DNA of 18,983 nt, from contig JBLGAR010000091.1 of NCBI GenBank assembly GCA_047612385.1, positions 1 to 18,983 of the forward strand, written 5' to 3'. The translations under genes were made by a program, and so were the position numbers. The notes below the pieces were generated by a model, which was given only the letters and a program-made list of their open reading frames with translations, ran no database searches and was not told where the DNA came from. Shown here piece by piece: positions 8,287 through 15,094 of this stretch (position 1 is its first letter; each line of letters opens with the position of its first letter). This stretch comes from JBALVT01 sp047612385. Its GTDB lineage: Bacteria > Pseudomonadota > Gammaproteobacteria > Pseudomonadales > Halieaceae.

Positions 8287-8299
8287 GCGTTGGCTAATT
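8270..8299. terminator. Perfect 13-bp hairpin at the ybiT/msrA convergent boundary
   Basis: AATTAGCCAACGC (8270-8282) and GCGTTGGCTAATT (8287-8299) are exact inverted copies around a four-base ATAA loop. That loop contains the ybiT stop codon. On the minus strand the stem is followed by a pyrimidine-rich GGGCTTTCTCTTCC, and on the plus strand by TATCGATC, so neither side has a classic U-tract. Its position 6 bp from the msrA stop argues for a shared bidirectional terminator or 3'-end stabiliser. Confidence 0.6.
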
Positions 8300-8304
8300 A
8301 TCGA

Positions 8305-8886
8305 TCAGTTACCGGCCTGCCGACCCCAAATTGCCTCAAGACGCTGATCGCGACCACAGTTCCAACGGTAATATTTGTACCTAACAGGATTCTTGATGTA
8401 GTAGTCCTGATGGCCTTCCTCCACGGGCCAAAAATCCCCTGAATCTAAGATAGGCGTTTGTACACTCTGCTTGGGAAACCTTGCAACCACTGCAGCCCTG
8501 GTTTTCTCGGCGAGCGCACGCTCTGTTTCATTACCTACAAAAATGGCACTAAGATAGCTCGGACCTTTATCGCAAAACTGACCGCGCGAATCAAACGGGT
8601 CAATATTGTGCCAGTAACTGTCCAATAGCTGCGCATAGCTGACTACCTTCGGATCGTAAGTCACTTTTACCGCTTCGTAATGGCCTTTGTGGTTTCCCTT
8701 GTACGTCGGATTCTTGGACTCACCGCCAGTAAATCCGGAGACCACCTCACTGACGCCTTCAACCTCCTGATAAAAAGATTCCATGCACCAAAAACACCCA
8801 CCCGCAAAAAAAGCTTCCGCGGATTCGGCACGGGCTAAGGATTGAAAACTGCAAAAGATCGACACGATCAAAATACTGCGTAACAT
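8305..8886 (-). CDS. msrA: Peptide-methionine (S)-S-oxide reductase MsrA, exported form
   Basis: Reduces S-diastereomers of methionine sulfoxide in proteins and peptides using reducing equivalents from a thiol partner. The 193-residue product begins with a short positive-hydrophobic segment MLRSILIVSIFCSFQSLARA, a probable signal peptide cleaved after ARA20, so the mature enzyme should be periplasmic. The catalytic motif is GCFWCMESFY with C31 as nucleophile. Conserved HYEAVKVTYDP, DPFDSRGQFCDKG and EEGHQDYY follow. C177 in RWNCGR is a likely resolving cysteine. The ATG at 8886 has AGGA about nine bases upstream. No MsrB domain or neighbour is present, and no dedicated membrane electron donor is visible. 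Periplasmic location is inferred from the leader. Confidence 0.95.
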   Translation of the reverse strand: MLRSILIVSIFCSFQSLARAESAEAFFAGGCFWCMESFYQEVEGVSEVVSGFTGGESKNPTYKGNHKGHYEAVKVTYDPKVVSYAQLLDSYWHNIDPFDSRGQFCDKGPSYLSAIFVGNETERALAEKTRAAVVARFPKQSVQTPILDSGDFWPVEEGHQDYYIKNPVRYKYYRWNCGRDQRLEAIWGRQAGN

Positions 8887-8946
8887 GATAAATCCTATTC
8901 ACTCATTGAATAACTATAGACTGCTCTGAGCGCTATTAGTTCTACA

Positions 8947-9795
8947 CTAAGATTGCTCAGTATCCAGCTCGAGCCACATCTGCTCAGCCCAAGATTTGAT
9001 CTTTAGAGCCTCCAGCCAGCGATCGGATAATTCGTTGCCGCTACCATCGGTAATCGCATAACTCGGGGGCCCCAATTCGCACAGGAATCGCAACGTAGCG
9101 TCTTCAGGATTGCGTGCTCTCCAGGCGCGCATCCCCTGCTTCCACCATGATCGAAAAATAGCGACCCATTCCTGATGCTGAGGGAAATCAATTGGTACCT
9201 GCACCTGCTCTTTATTGGACACACGCCCCTGAAAGCAATCCGAGCGCTCTAAAATTCTAGTGATAAAACCACTGTCTCTATCACTCAGTGGCAGACTAAA
9301 TTCCCGATCCACGACAAAGTGAGACAAATCTGCGCAGAGCCGCAACTCAGGCAGCGAATCGATGATTTCAAGGGTGTAGTAAAGGTCATTGAGAATGCCG
9401 TCGCGATGAGTCTCTATCAGCAAAGGAATACCCACATCCTCTGCGTCGTCCATCCATCGATACAACACGGGAATAGCCCCGGCAACATTTACCGGCATTA
9501 CACCGCCAATAACATTTACCATACACGCGTTCATGGCCTTAGCCATTTCGAGAATCGGTTTTAACTCTTTCACTTTGTAAGGAAAGGCATTCACCATCAC
9601 TCCCAATGAGTGCTGTTCGTAAAGGGGTAACTGGGCAAAACTCTTGTCAATTTCACTAAAGCCTGGATCAATGCAGATTCCTGCGAAACCGGCCTGCGCG
9701 ATGCGCGCACAATTCTCTTCTGCACTGGCCTCTATGCCATCTGGGTGACGTCTCTCCATCGCCCAGAGCGACTGGTATACCTCAAGCTTTTGCAT
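8947..9795 (-). CDS. TIM-barrel sugar isomerase/epimerase-like protein (xylose isomerase-like fold)
   Basis: Member of the AP endonuclease 2 / xylose isomerase-like TIM-barrel superfamily, which includes sugar-phosphate isomerases, epimerases and inosose dehydratases acting through a divalent metal. In the 282-residue product, possible metal ligands are E128 in LLIETHRDG, D156 and H159 in ADLSHF, and E240 in CELGPPSYAIT; the RVSNKEQ turn resembles the usual barrel motif near residue 191. The substrate cannot be read from sequence. It starts 7 bp after the stop of the desaturase gene and follows it on the same strand, so the two are almost certainly co-transcribed. AGGCAGG just before the ATG at 9795 may serve as ribosome site. 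No sugar transporter, kinase or dehydrogenase is near, so a catabolic role is not supported by context. Confidence 0.82.
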   Translation of the reverse strand: MQKLEVYQSLWAMERRHPDGIEASAEENCARIAQAGFAGICIDPGFSEIDKSFAQLPLYEQHSLGVMVNAFPYKVKELKPILEMAKAMNACMVNVIGGVMPVNVAGAIPVLYRWMDDAEDVGIPLLIETHRDGILNDLYYTLEIIDSLPELRLCADLSHFVVDREFSLPLSDRDSGFITRILERSDCFQGRVSNKEQVQVPIDFPQHQEWVAIFRSWWKQGMRAWRARNPEDATLRFLCELGPPSYAITDGSGNELSDRWLEALKIKSWAEQMWLELDTEQS

Positions 9796-9802
9796 AGCCT
9801 GC

Positions 9803-10828
9803 CTAAAAAGCCGTTAGAAAAGAAGCGGCATTGCCGCCGGTCACTTGTCCACGCTGTGCCGCGTGCAAAAAATCGCGGCCCTCTACGTCCGGTAAACCCA
9901 CGGCATCATGGAAAATTCTATTGATCCTGTAGCGATGAAACAGTTGCAGCTGTGACCGCAGAGGAATCACATTGCCCGGATCGTCCCCGAACAGTTCGCG
10001 ATGAACTTTAGGAAGTTCATACCAGGGAGTTGTGGGTTTGGCATGGTGCGCGTTGTGATATCCAAAATTCAACACAAACCAGTTTGGCCATTCGTGCTGA
10101 AAAGACAAGACGTTGCTAAAAGTGTGTTCCTGCTCCCACTCGAGATTCCCTTTCTTGTCGGACCTCTCGTCGGTAAACAAATTCAGGTGATATCCATAGT
10201 CGTGTTGGATGCCATCCATAAAGCGTAACACGGTCATCATTATCATATAGGCAATGGCGTAGCCAATAGCAACCTTGGGATAGAGCACCGCCACCGTCAC
10301 AAAAACACCACCACGAATAAGTATAACGCTGGTATTTCTGATTTGCTGATGGCGGCGCTGAGGAATAATGAACGAACAGAAGATCATGATGATATGCATG
10401 ATCAAATCGTGTGCGGGTATATAAAAAAACTCGAGAAACACTGTCACCCGATAAACGATAGGATGCTTGCTGAAAAAAGCTTCGTAGTCAAACCACACCA
10501 CATCGTCGTTATCCACATGATGGCGGAAGTGCTTGTATCGAATATCGTCGTAGGTGCCGTAGGCCGCGCCGCACAGCCAGGTCAGCGCAGTGCCCAAGCG
10601 AGCATTGTGTTTGTTGTCACGAAATATCGTGTTGTGCGCGCACTCGTGAATCATGTAGGCCGCAATCACCATTGCGTGGGCCAGCAGCAGTACTGCTGCT
10701 ACATTTACCAACCAGGAAATCGACCACAAGCCAGTCAATCCCGCTGTATAGGCGGACAGAGCATAGCCAACCGCCAGTCCGTGTAATTTAGGCCCTTCGG
10801 GTCTTTTGAAATGTCTAGTTTTCGTCAT
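9803..10828 (-). CDS. Membrane fatty acid desaturase-family protein (di-iron, three histidine boxes)
   Basis: Integral membrane non-heme di-iron oxygenase of the fatty acid desaturase superfamily, whose members desaturate or hydroxylate acyl chains and other lipids using O2 and an electron donor. The 341-residue product has the three histidine boxes HECAH (61-65), HFRHH (100-104) and HNAHH (258-262), plus H209 and H214 in QHDYGYH. Hydrophobic segments at about 15-60, 125-155 and 165-200 fit the usual membrane topology. A hydrophilic C-terminal stretch of some 80 residues follows the last box. No cytochrome b5 or ferredoxin domain is fused. It is the first gene of a two-gene unit with the TIM-barrel protein. 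The start at ATG 10828 gives a short basic N-terminus. Regiochemistry and substrate are unknown. Confidence 0.9.
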   Translation of the reverse strand: MTKTRHFKRPEGPKLHGLAVGYALSAYTAGLTGLWSISWLVNVAAVLLLAHAMVIAAYMIHECAHNTIFRDNKHNARLGTALTWLCGAAYGTYDDIRYKHFRHHVDNDDVVWFDYEAFFSKHPIVYRVTVFLEFFYIPAHDLIMHIIMIFCSFIIPQRRHQQIRNTSVILIRGGVFVTVAVLYPKVAIGYAIAYMIMMTVLRFMDGIQHDYGYHLNLFTDERSDKKGNLEWEQEHTFSNVLSFQHEWPNWFVLNFGYHNAHHAKPTTPWYELPKVHRELFGDDPGNVIPLRSQLQLFHRYRINRIFHDAVGLPDVEGRDFLHAAQRGQVTGGNAASFLTAF

Positions 10829-11042
10829 GCTAATTATCTACATTTTAACGTGTGCGCTAGTGTTGAGGGTTACTCTAGCGGCTTTAGTCAGTATTGGCCA
10901 TATGTCGCAGCTTCTTTGCGTTACACGGATGTGCTGGTAACATCCCCAGACGCTGGCGTACCTAGCGGCCCATAGTGAGATCAACCAATAACTGCCCAGA
11001 TTATGCCCGACACCCATCGCAGCTGAAAATGTGGAGAATACA

Positions 11043-11282
11043 ATGAATAAACCCAACAGAGCAGCGGATAGCCCCTATGCCGTTGAAGTTGAAGCTGGCA
11101 AGGCCTATTTTTGGTGCTCTTGTGGTCGGAGTAATTCCCAACCATTTTGTGATGGCTCCCACAAAGACAGCGGCTTTTCACCGGTGCGCTACGAGCCATC
11201 GGAAGCCAGTACGCTCTATTTTTGCGGCTGCAAAGAAACCGCAAAGCAACCTCTCTGCGACGGTAGCCACAAAAGCGACTGA
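11043..11282 (+). CDS. Dual CDGSH iron-sulfur domain protein
   Basis: Small protein binding two [2Fe-2S] clusters, each through three cysteines and one histidine. In the 79-residue product, cluster site one is C25, C27, C36 and H40 (WCSCGRSNSQPFCDGSHK). Site two is C61, C63, C72 and H76 (FCGCKETAKQPLCDGSHK). This is the tandem layout of human CISD3/MiNT and many bacterial homologues, proposed to act in electron or cluster transfer. ATG at 11043 is preferred over the in-frame GTG at 11031, because GGAG (11032-11035) lies seven bases upstream. No membrane anchor is present. The Tag-like glycosylase follows after 50 bp and is probably co-transcribed. The 214-bp upstream gap shared with the desaturase gene holds a CGCTAG/CTAGCG inverted pair (10855-10880) but no promoter I would defend. 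Confidence 0.95.
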   Translation: MNKPNRAADSPYAVEVEAGKAYFWCSCGRSNSQPFCDGSHKDSGFSPVRYEPSEASTLYFCGCKETAKQPLCDGSHKSD

Positions 11283-11332
11283 AGCGCCCATTACAGCCAG
11301 TTTCGGGCTGCCAAATTTGAATAAGCTCTCAA

Positions 11333-12001
11333 ATGCAAAGATTTAAAACCATCACGGCGCACGCCAGCGAACGCCACGGCGGGGACGCCGCCCTAAAAAG
11401 ACTGATGCCGAAAGTTCGCAGCGTCCGAGCACTGTCCGCCATTGGCGATGATCGCTACCTGTCAGAAATGACTCGCTGCATATTCCAGGCCGGGTTTGTG
11501 TGGCGCGTGGTCAATCACAAGTGGGACGATTTTGAAGATGTATTTTTCGGCTTCCCACCGGAAAAAATCGTCATGCTAAGCCCTGATCAAATTGAACGTT
11601 TCGGGCAGAATAAGCGCATCATTCGCAACATGCAGAAGATTGTGGCGGTGCAGGACAATGCCCAGTTCATCCTGGATATACAAAAGGAACACGGCAGCTT
11701 CGGTAAATTTATCGCGCAATGGCCATCGGAAAACTTGGTTGAGTTACTCGCCTATATGAAAAAGTACGGCAGCCGGCTCGGCGGCATGACCGGGCAGAGG
11801 GTGCTGAGAAATATGGGAAGAGATACTTTCGTACTGACCGGGGATGTCATTCGCGCGCTGCAACACGCCGGGCTGGATATCAGCAATACACCGGGCAGCA
11901 AACGAGAGCTGAACTTGATTCAGGAAACATTCAATCGCTGGCATCGGGAAACAGATCTTCCCTACAGCCACATCAGCCGCATCTGCGCCTGTTCGCGCTG
12001 A
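11333..12001 (+). CDS. Divergent DNA-3-methyladenine glycosylase I (Tag)-like protein
   Basis: Helix-hairpin-helix base-excision protein of the Tag (COG2818) family, whose characterised members remove 3-methyladenine from alkylated DNA. In the 222-residue product the core segment around FQAGFVW (51-57) lines up with QQAGLSW of E. coli Tag. Later regions NKRIIRNMQKIVAVQDNAQ and MTGQRVLRNMGRDTFVLTGDV also fit the fold. Differences are clear: the N-terminal zinc motif of E. coli Tag (Cys4 and His17) is not visible, and a gapless alignment puts Cys49 where E. coli has base-contact Glu38. The C-terminus ends HISRICACSR. It may be a subfamily with altered base specificity. The ATG at 11333 has no strong ribosome site; the gene probably relies on coupling to the CDGSH gene 50 bp upstream. 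It converges on the heme A synthase gene. Confidence 0.85.
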   Translation: MQRFKTITAHASERHGGDAALKRLMPKVRSVRALSAIGDDRYLSEMTRCIFQAGFVWRVVNHKWDDFEDVFFGFPPEKIVMLSPDQIERFGQNKRIIRNMQKIVAVQDNAQFILDIQKEHGSFGKFIAQWPSENLVELLAYMKKYGSRLGGMTGQRVLRNMGRDTFVLTGDVIRALQHAGLDISNTPGSKRELNLIQETFNRWHRETDLPYSHISRICACSR

Positions 12002-12038
12002 GCAAAGGAGAGGCGCTGGTGGTGGCGTCGTTGATTGA

Positions 12039-13070
12039 CTAGGGGCGCACAAGGCCGTGGCAGACAAATAGCATAGCGGTGATGACAACCATGGCTCCGC
12101 TCTGATGCGCGGCCGCCACAGGCACTGCCATATTCAGCAGTAAGGTGCTGATGCCCAAAGTTATTTGCACGAGTAAAGCGCCTACCAGTAGGAGAACACC
12201 CACACGAGCCCGACGGGGCGCTGCGCTTTTGTACACCGTAAATGCAAAACTGGTGATCAGCACAAAGAGCAGATAGGCAAACATACGATGGTTAAACTGA
12301 ATGGTAGTGATATCTTCAAAGGCATCCAGCCACGCCGGGGTACCCGCATACAGCGCAGCGGGAATAAACGAATTGCCCATCAGGGGCCAGGTGTTATACG
12401 CGAAGCCGGCATCTGTGCCTGCCACCAGACCGCCGGACAGGATCATCAGAAAAATAAGCCCCAGCAACACAATTGAGTAGCTTGCGTAGGGTTGCGGCGA
12501 GTTCACTGTTGACCTTTCCTTGGACAATAATAGGTCGAAAATTACCCAGAGCATGGAGACATAAATTAGTACCGCCATTCCCAGGTGTGCAGTGAGACGA
12601 TACTGACTAACACGTGGGTCGTTCACCAGCCCGCTCTTCACCATGTACCAGCCCAGTAATCCCTGACAGGCTCCTAGAAAAAACAACACGATAAGTTTCG
12701 GCATCAAACCTGAAGGAATTCGCTTTTTCAGCGCAAAAAATACAAAGGGGAAAAAGAACAACATGCCGATAAGGCGGCCCAGCACTCGATGCAAATACTC
12801 ATACATGAAAATAGTTTTAAACGCGTCCAGCGACATCCCCGCATTGATTTTCTGGTATTCAGGAAATTGCTTGTACTTGGCAAAAACATCCAACCAGGCC
12901 TGTTCGGATAGCGGTGGGATAATACCCACCAGCGGCCTCCACTCAACCATAGAGAGCCCGGAATTGGTCAACCGGGTAACACCGCCCAAAAGAATCATGC
13001 CGAGGATGACCACTGCACAGAGAATTAGCCAGTTGGCAATTTGCCTGTCGTAGATTGCTTGCTGAGTCAT
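12039..13070 (-). CDS. ctaA: Heme A synthase (CtaA/Cox15 family)
   Basis: Inner-membrane enzyme that oxidises the C8 methyl of heme O to the formyl of heme A, the cofactor of aa3-type cytochrome oxidases. The 343-residue product has about eight hydrophobic segments and the heme-ligand histidines H94 (EYLHRVLGR), H162 (TAHLGMA), H261 (FNHRMFAY) and H322 (AAHQSGA). GGVTRLTNSGLSMVEW and DAGFAYNTWPLMG are typical of the Cox15-type (type 2) branch shared by proteobacteria and mitochondria. No cox structural genes, ctaB or SURF1 are present here, although ctaA often sits with them. The ATG at 13070 is preceded by GGAGG with 12-nt spacing, and a perfect 12-bp palindrome lies between the two. It is divergent from uup. 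Confidence 0.94.
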   Translation of the reverse strand: MTQQAIYDRQIANWLILCAVVILGMILLGGVTRLTNSGLSMVEWRPLVGIIPPLSEQAWLDVFAKYKQFPEYQKINAGMSLDAFKTIFMYEYLHRVLGRLIGMLFFFPFVFFALKKRIPSGLMPKLIVLFFLGACQGLLGWYMVKSGLVNDPRVSQYRLTAHLGMAVLIYVSMLWVIFDLLLSKERSTVNSPQPYASYSIVLLGLIFLMILSGGLVAGTDAGFAYNTWPLMGNSFIPAALYAGTPAWLDAFEDITTIQFNHRMFAYLLFVLITSFAFTVYKSAAPRRARVGVLLLVGALLVQITLGISTLLLNMAVPVAAAHQSGAMVVITAMLFVCHGLVRP

Positions 13071-13082
13071 TGTGAATTCACA
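13071..13082. promoter_or_regulatory. Perfect palindrome abutting the ctaA start codon
   Basis: TGTGAATTCACA is a perfect 12-bp palindrome lying directly before the ctaA ATG, between it and a GGAGG ribosome site. It could be a repressor operator or an mRNA feature that spaces or masks the start. TGTGA/TCACA resembles CRP half-sites, but the 2-bp spacing is wrong for CRP (normally six). The palindrome is seen; the function is inferred. Confidence 0.35.
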
Positions 13083-13144
13083 CCTCCGGATAAGTTACCA
13101 ATAATACTTGAAAGCCAACGGTTAACGGAAGCAAAACCAATCCG

Positions 13145-13153
13145 TGCTAGAAT
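13145..13153 (+). promoter_or_regulatory. Candidate extended -10 promoter for uup
   Basis: TGCTAGAAT gives a TG-n extension and a 5/6 match to TATAAT, with no good -35 at normal spacing. The predicted start site is about 27 bases before the uup ATG. A GGAG at 13170-13173 is the likely ribosome site, with rather long spacing (13 nt). Confidence 0.4.
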
Positions 13154-13186
13154 GCGCAGCGAAAAATTTGGAGCTAAACTCGAATT

Positions 13187-15094
13187 ATGCCTCTACTAAA
13201 ACTAGACACTGCCTCACTTCATTACGGAACTCACGTTTTGCTCGATGGGGTGGATTTTAAACTCACAAAGGGAGATAAAGTTGGATTGCTGGGGCGAAAC
13301 GGCGTAGGTAAAACGACTCTCCTCAAAGTTCTAGCGGGCGAGATCCACCCAGAATCCGGTGAACGCTGGTTGCGCCCGGGGACGAGAATGGCCTGGCTAC
13401 AACAAACCCTCCCCGCTGCCGACGATCAAAGCGTTTACGATGTTGTTGCATCAGGCCTGGCCGAAGCCGGTGAATTACTCGCTCAATACCATCACCTGTT
13501 ACTCGATGGCGAGAACACTGACATGACAGCGCTTGCGCGCGTGCAGGAAAAACTCGAGGCCCACAACGGCTGGCAGCTGCAAACACAAGTCGAAACAACC
13601 ATTACCCAGTTGCAACTGCCTAGTGATGCCAATATGTCGGAGTTATCCGGAGGCTGGCGCCGCAGAGTTGCGCTGGCACAGGCCCTGGTAAGCCAGCCGG
13701 ATATCCTCCTGCTGGACGAACCCACCAACCACTTGGATATACCCGCCATTGCCTGGCTGGAAGAGCAATTGCGAAACTATACGGGCGCACTGATTCTAAT
13801 CACTCACGACAGGCGGTTTTTACAAAACGTGGCCAACCAGATGGCGGAACTGGATCGCGGGCACCTGACTCAATGGAAAGGCGACTATCAGGGGTTTTTG
13901 CGCCACCGCGAACACCAGCTCCATGCCGAAGAGCGAGCCAACGAGCTGTTTGACAAAAAGTTAGCTGAGGAAGAGGTCTGGATACGTCAGGGGATCAAAG
14001 CACGCCGGACCCGCAATGAAGGGCGAGTGCGTGCACTGGAATCGATGAGAGATGAACGCGGCGCACGGCGTGAGCGCACAGGCAACGCTAAGTTTGCCGT
14101 AGAGGAAGCCACCAAATCCGGAAAGATCGTCGCCGAACTGAGTAAAGTGAGCCATCATTTTGGCGACAAAGTCATATTGGATAACTTCTCAACCATTATT
14201 CAACGCAAAGACCGCATCGGTATTGTCGGCGCCAATGGGGCGGGAAAATCCACACTGGTTAAAATCCTGCTGGGACAACTGCAACCTTCTGAAGGTGACG
14301 TGAAGTTTGGCAGTAAACTGGAAATCGCCTATTCCGACCAGCTGCGCGATCATCTGGAACCCGATAAAAACCTGATCGACAATGTCTGTGGAGGGCAGGA
14401 GTTTATTGAGATCAACGGCAAACGCCGCCACGCGATATCGTACCTGGGCGATTTTCTATTTACCCCCGAGCGAGTGCGCACCCCGGTAAAGGCCCTTTCG
14501 GGTGGGGAACAGAATCGAGCTGTTCTAGCAAAACTATTCAGCCGGCCGGCCAATCTTCTGGTTTTAGATGAACCGACAAATGACCTGGATATAGAGACTC
14601 TGGAACTATTGGAGGACATCCTGCTGAATTTTGACGGCACCGTGCTTCTGGTCAGCCACGATCGGGATTTCATGGACCACGTGATTACCAGCTTGATCGT
14701 GCTCGAAGGAGATGGCGTCGTCAGCGAGCACGTAGGCGGCTACAGCGACTGGGAAGCCCACGGCGGCAAACTGCCAGATCCTACCTCACCGGTGGCGAAC
14801 GATAGTCCTGGGCCAGCCTCAACAGCTGTTGCCACTGCCAAGGACTCCGCCGCTGTAGCATCGGCGAAAAAGCCCAAGCTCTCCTACAAGGATCAAAGGG
14901 AGCTGGAAGAACTTCCGGAAAAAATAGAGCAGCTCGAAGTGCGTCAATCAGTACTTGAGAAGACTATCTCCCAACCGGATTTTTACACCTCGGAGCAGTC
15001 GCATGTCGATGGCGTGCTAAAGGAGTTGGCCGATGTTCAGGCTCAACTGGAGACTACCTTTACTCGATGGGAAGCACTGGATGGTGGCACTTAG
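13187..15094 (+). CDS. uup: ABC-F family ATPase Uup
   Basis: Soluble twin-cassette ABC-F protein. In E. coli, Uup influences precise transposon excision, ribosome function and branched-DNA intermediates, and its C-terminal domain binds DNA. The 635-residue product matches E. coli Uup in length. Cassette 1 has GRNGVGKTT (36-44), LSGGWRRRVALAQAL and ILLLDEPTNHLD. The Uup-type linker contains EEVWIRQGIKARRTRNEG. Cassette 2 has GANGAGKST, LSGGEQNRAVLAKL and LVLDEPTNDLD. A low-complexity Ala/Ser/Pro/Lys linker (about 527-560) leads to a C-terminal coiled coil (about 565-630). The ATG at 13187 gives the expected MPLLKLDTASLHYG start. Its stop overlaps the aminotransferase stop on the other strand. 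Confidence 0.95.
   Translation: MPLLKLDTASLHYGTHVLLDGVDFKLTKGDKVGLLGRNGVGKTTLLKVLAGEIHPESGERWLRPGTRMAWLQQTLPAADDQSVYDVVASGLAEAGELLAQYHHLLLDGENTDMTALARVQEKLEAHNGWQLQTQVETTITQLQLPSDANMSELSGGWRRRVALAQALVSQPDILLLDEPTNHLDIPAIAWLEEQLRNYTGALILITHDRRFLQNVANQMAELDRGHLTQWKGDYQGFLRHREHQLHAEERANELFDKKLAEEEVWIRQGIKARRTRNEGRVRALESMRDERGARRERTGNAKFAVEEATKSGKIVAELSKVSHHFGDKVILDNFSTIIQRKDRIGIVGANGAGKSTLVKILLGQLQPSEGDVKFGSKLEIAYSDQLRDHLEPDKNLIDNVCGGQEFIEINGKRRHAISYLGDFLFTPERVRTPVKALSGGEQNRAVLAKLFSRPANLLVLDEPTNDLDIETLELLEDILLNFDGTVLLVSHDRDFMDHVITSLIVLEGDGVVSEHVGGYSDWEAHGGKLPDPTSPVANDSPGPASTAVATAKDSAAVASAKKPKLSYKDQRELEELPEKIEQLEVRQSVLEKTISQPDFYTSEQSHVDGVLKELADVQAQLETTFTRWEALDGGT

Noticed and set aside
10343..10786. 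147-codon plus-strand frame inside the desaturase gene
   Set aside because: It lies wholly antisense to a gene with three conserved histidine boxes and its translation has no recognisable motif.
10855..10880. CGCTAG/CTAGCG inverted pair in the desaturase-CDGSH intergenic region
   Set aside because: Only six perfect pairs with mismatches inside; not enough to claim an operator or terminator.
10838..11056. 72-codon minus-strand frame upstream of the desaturase gene
   Set aside because: It covers the divergent intergenic region and overlaps the CDGSH ribosome site and start, with no coding character.
6676..15094. ABC-F antibiotic resistance proteins
   Set aside because: Both match the housekeeping YbiT and Uup types in length and linker, not the resistance-type ABC-F group.
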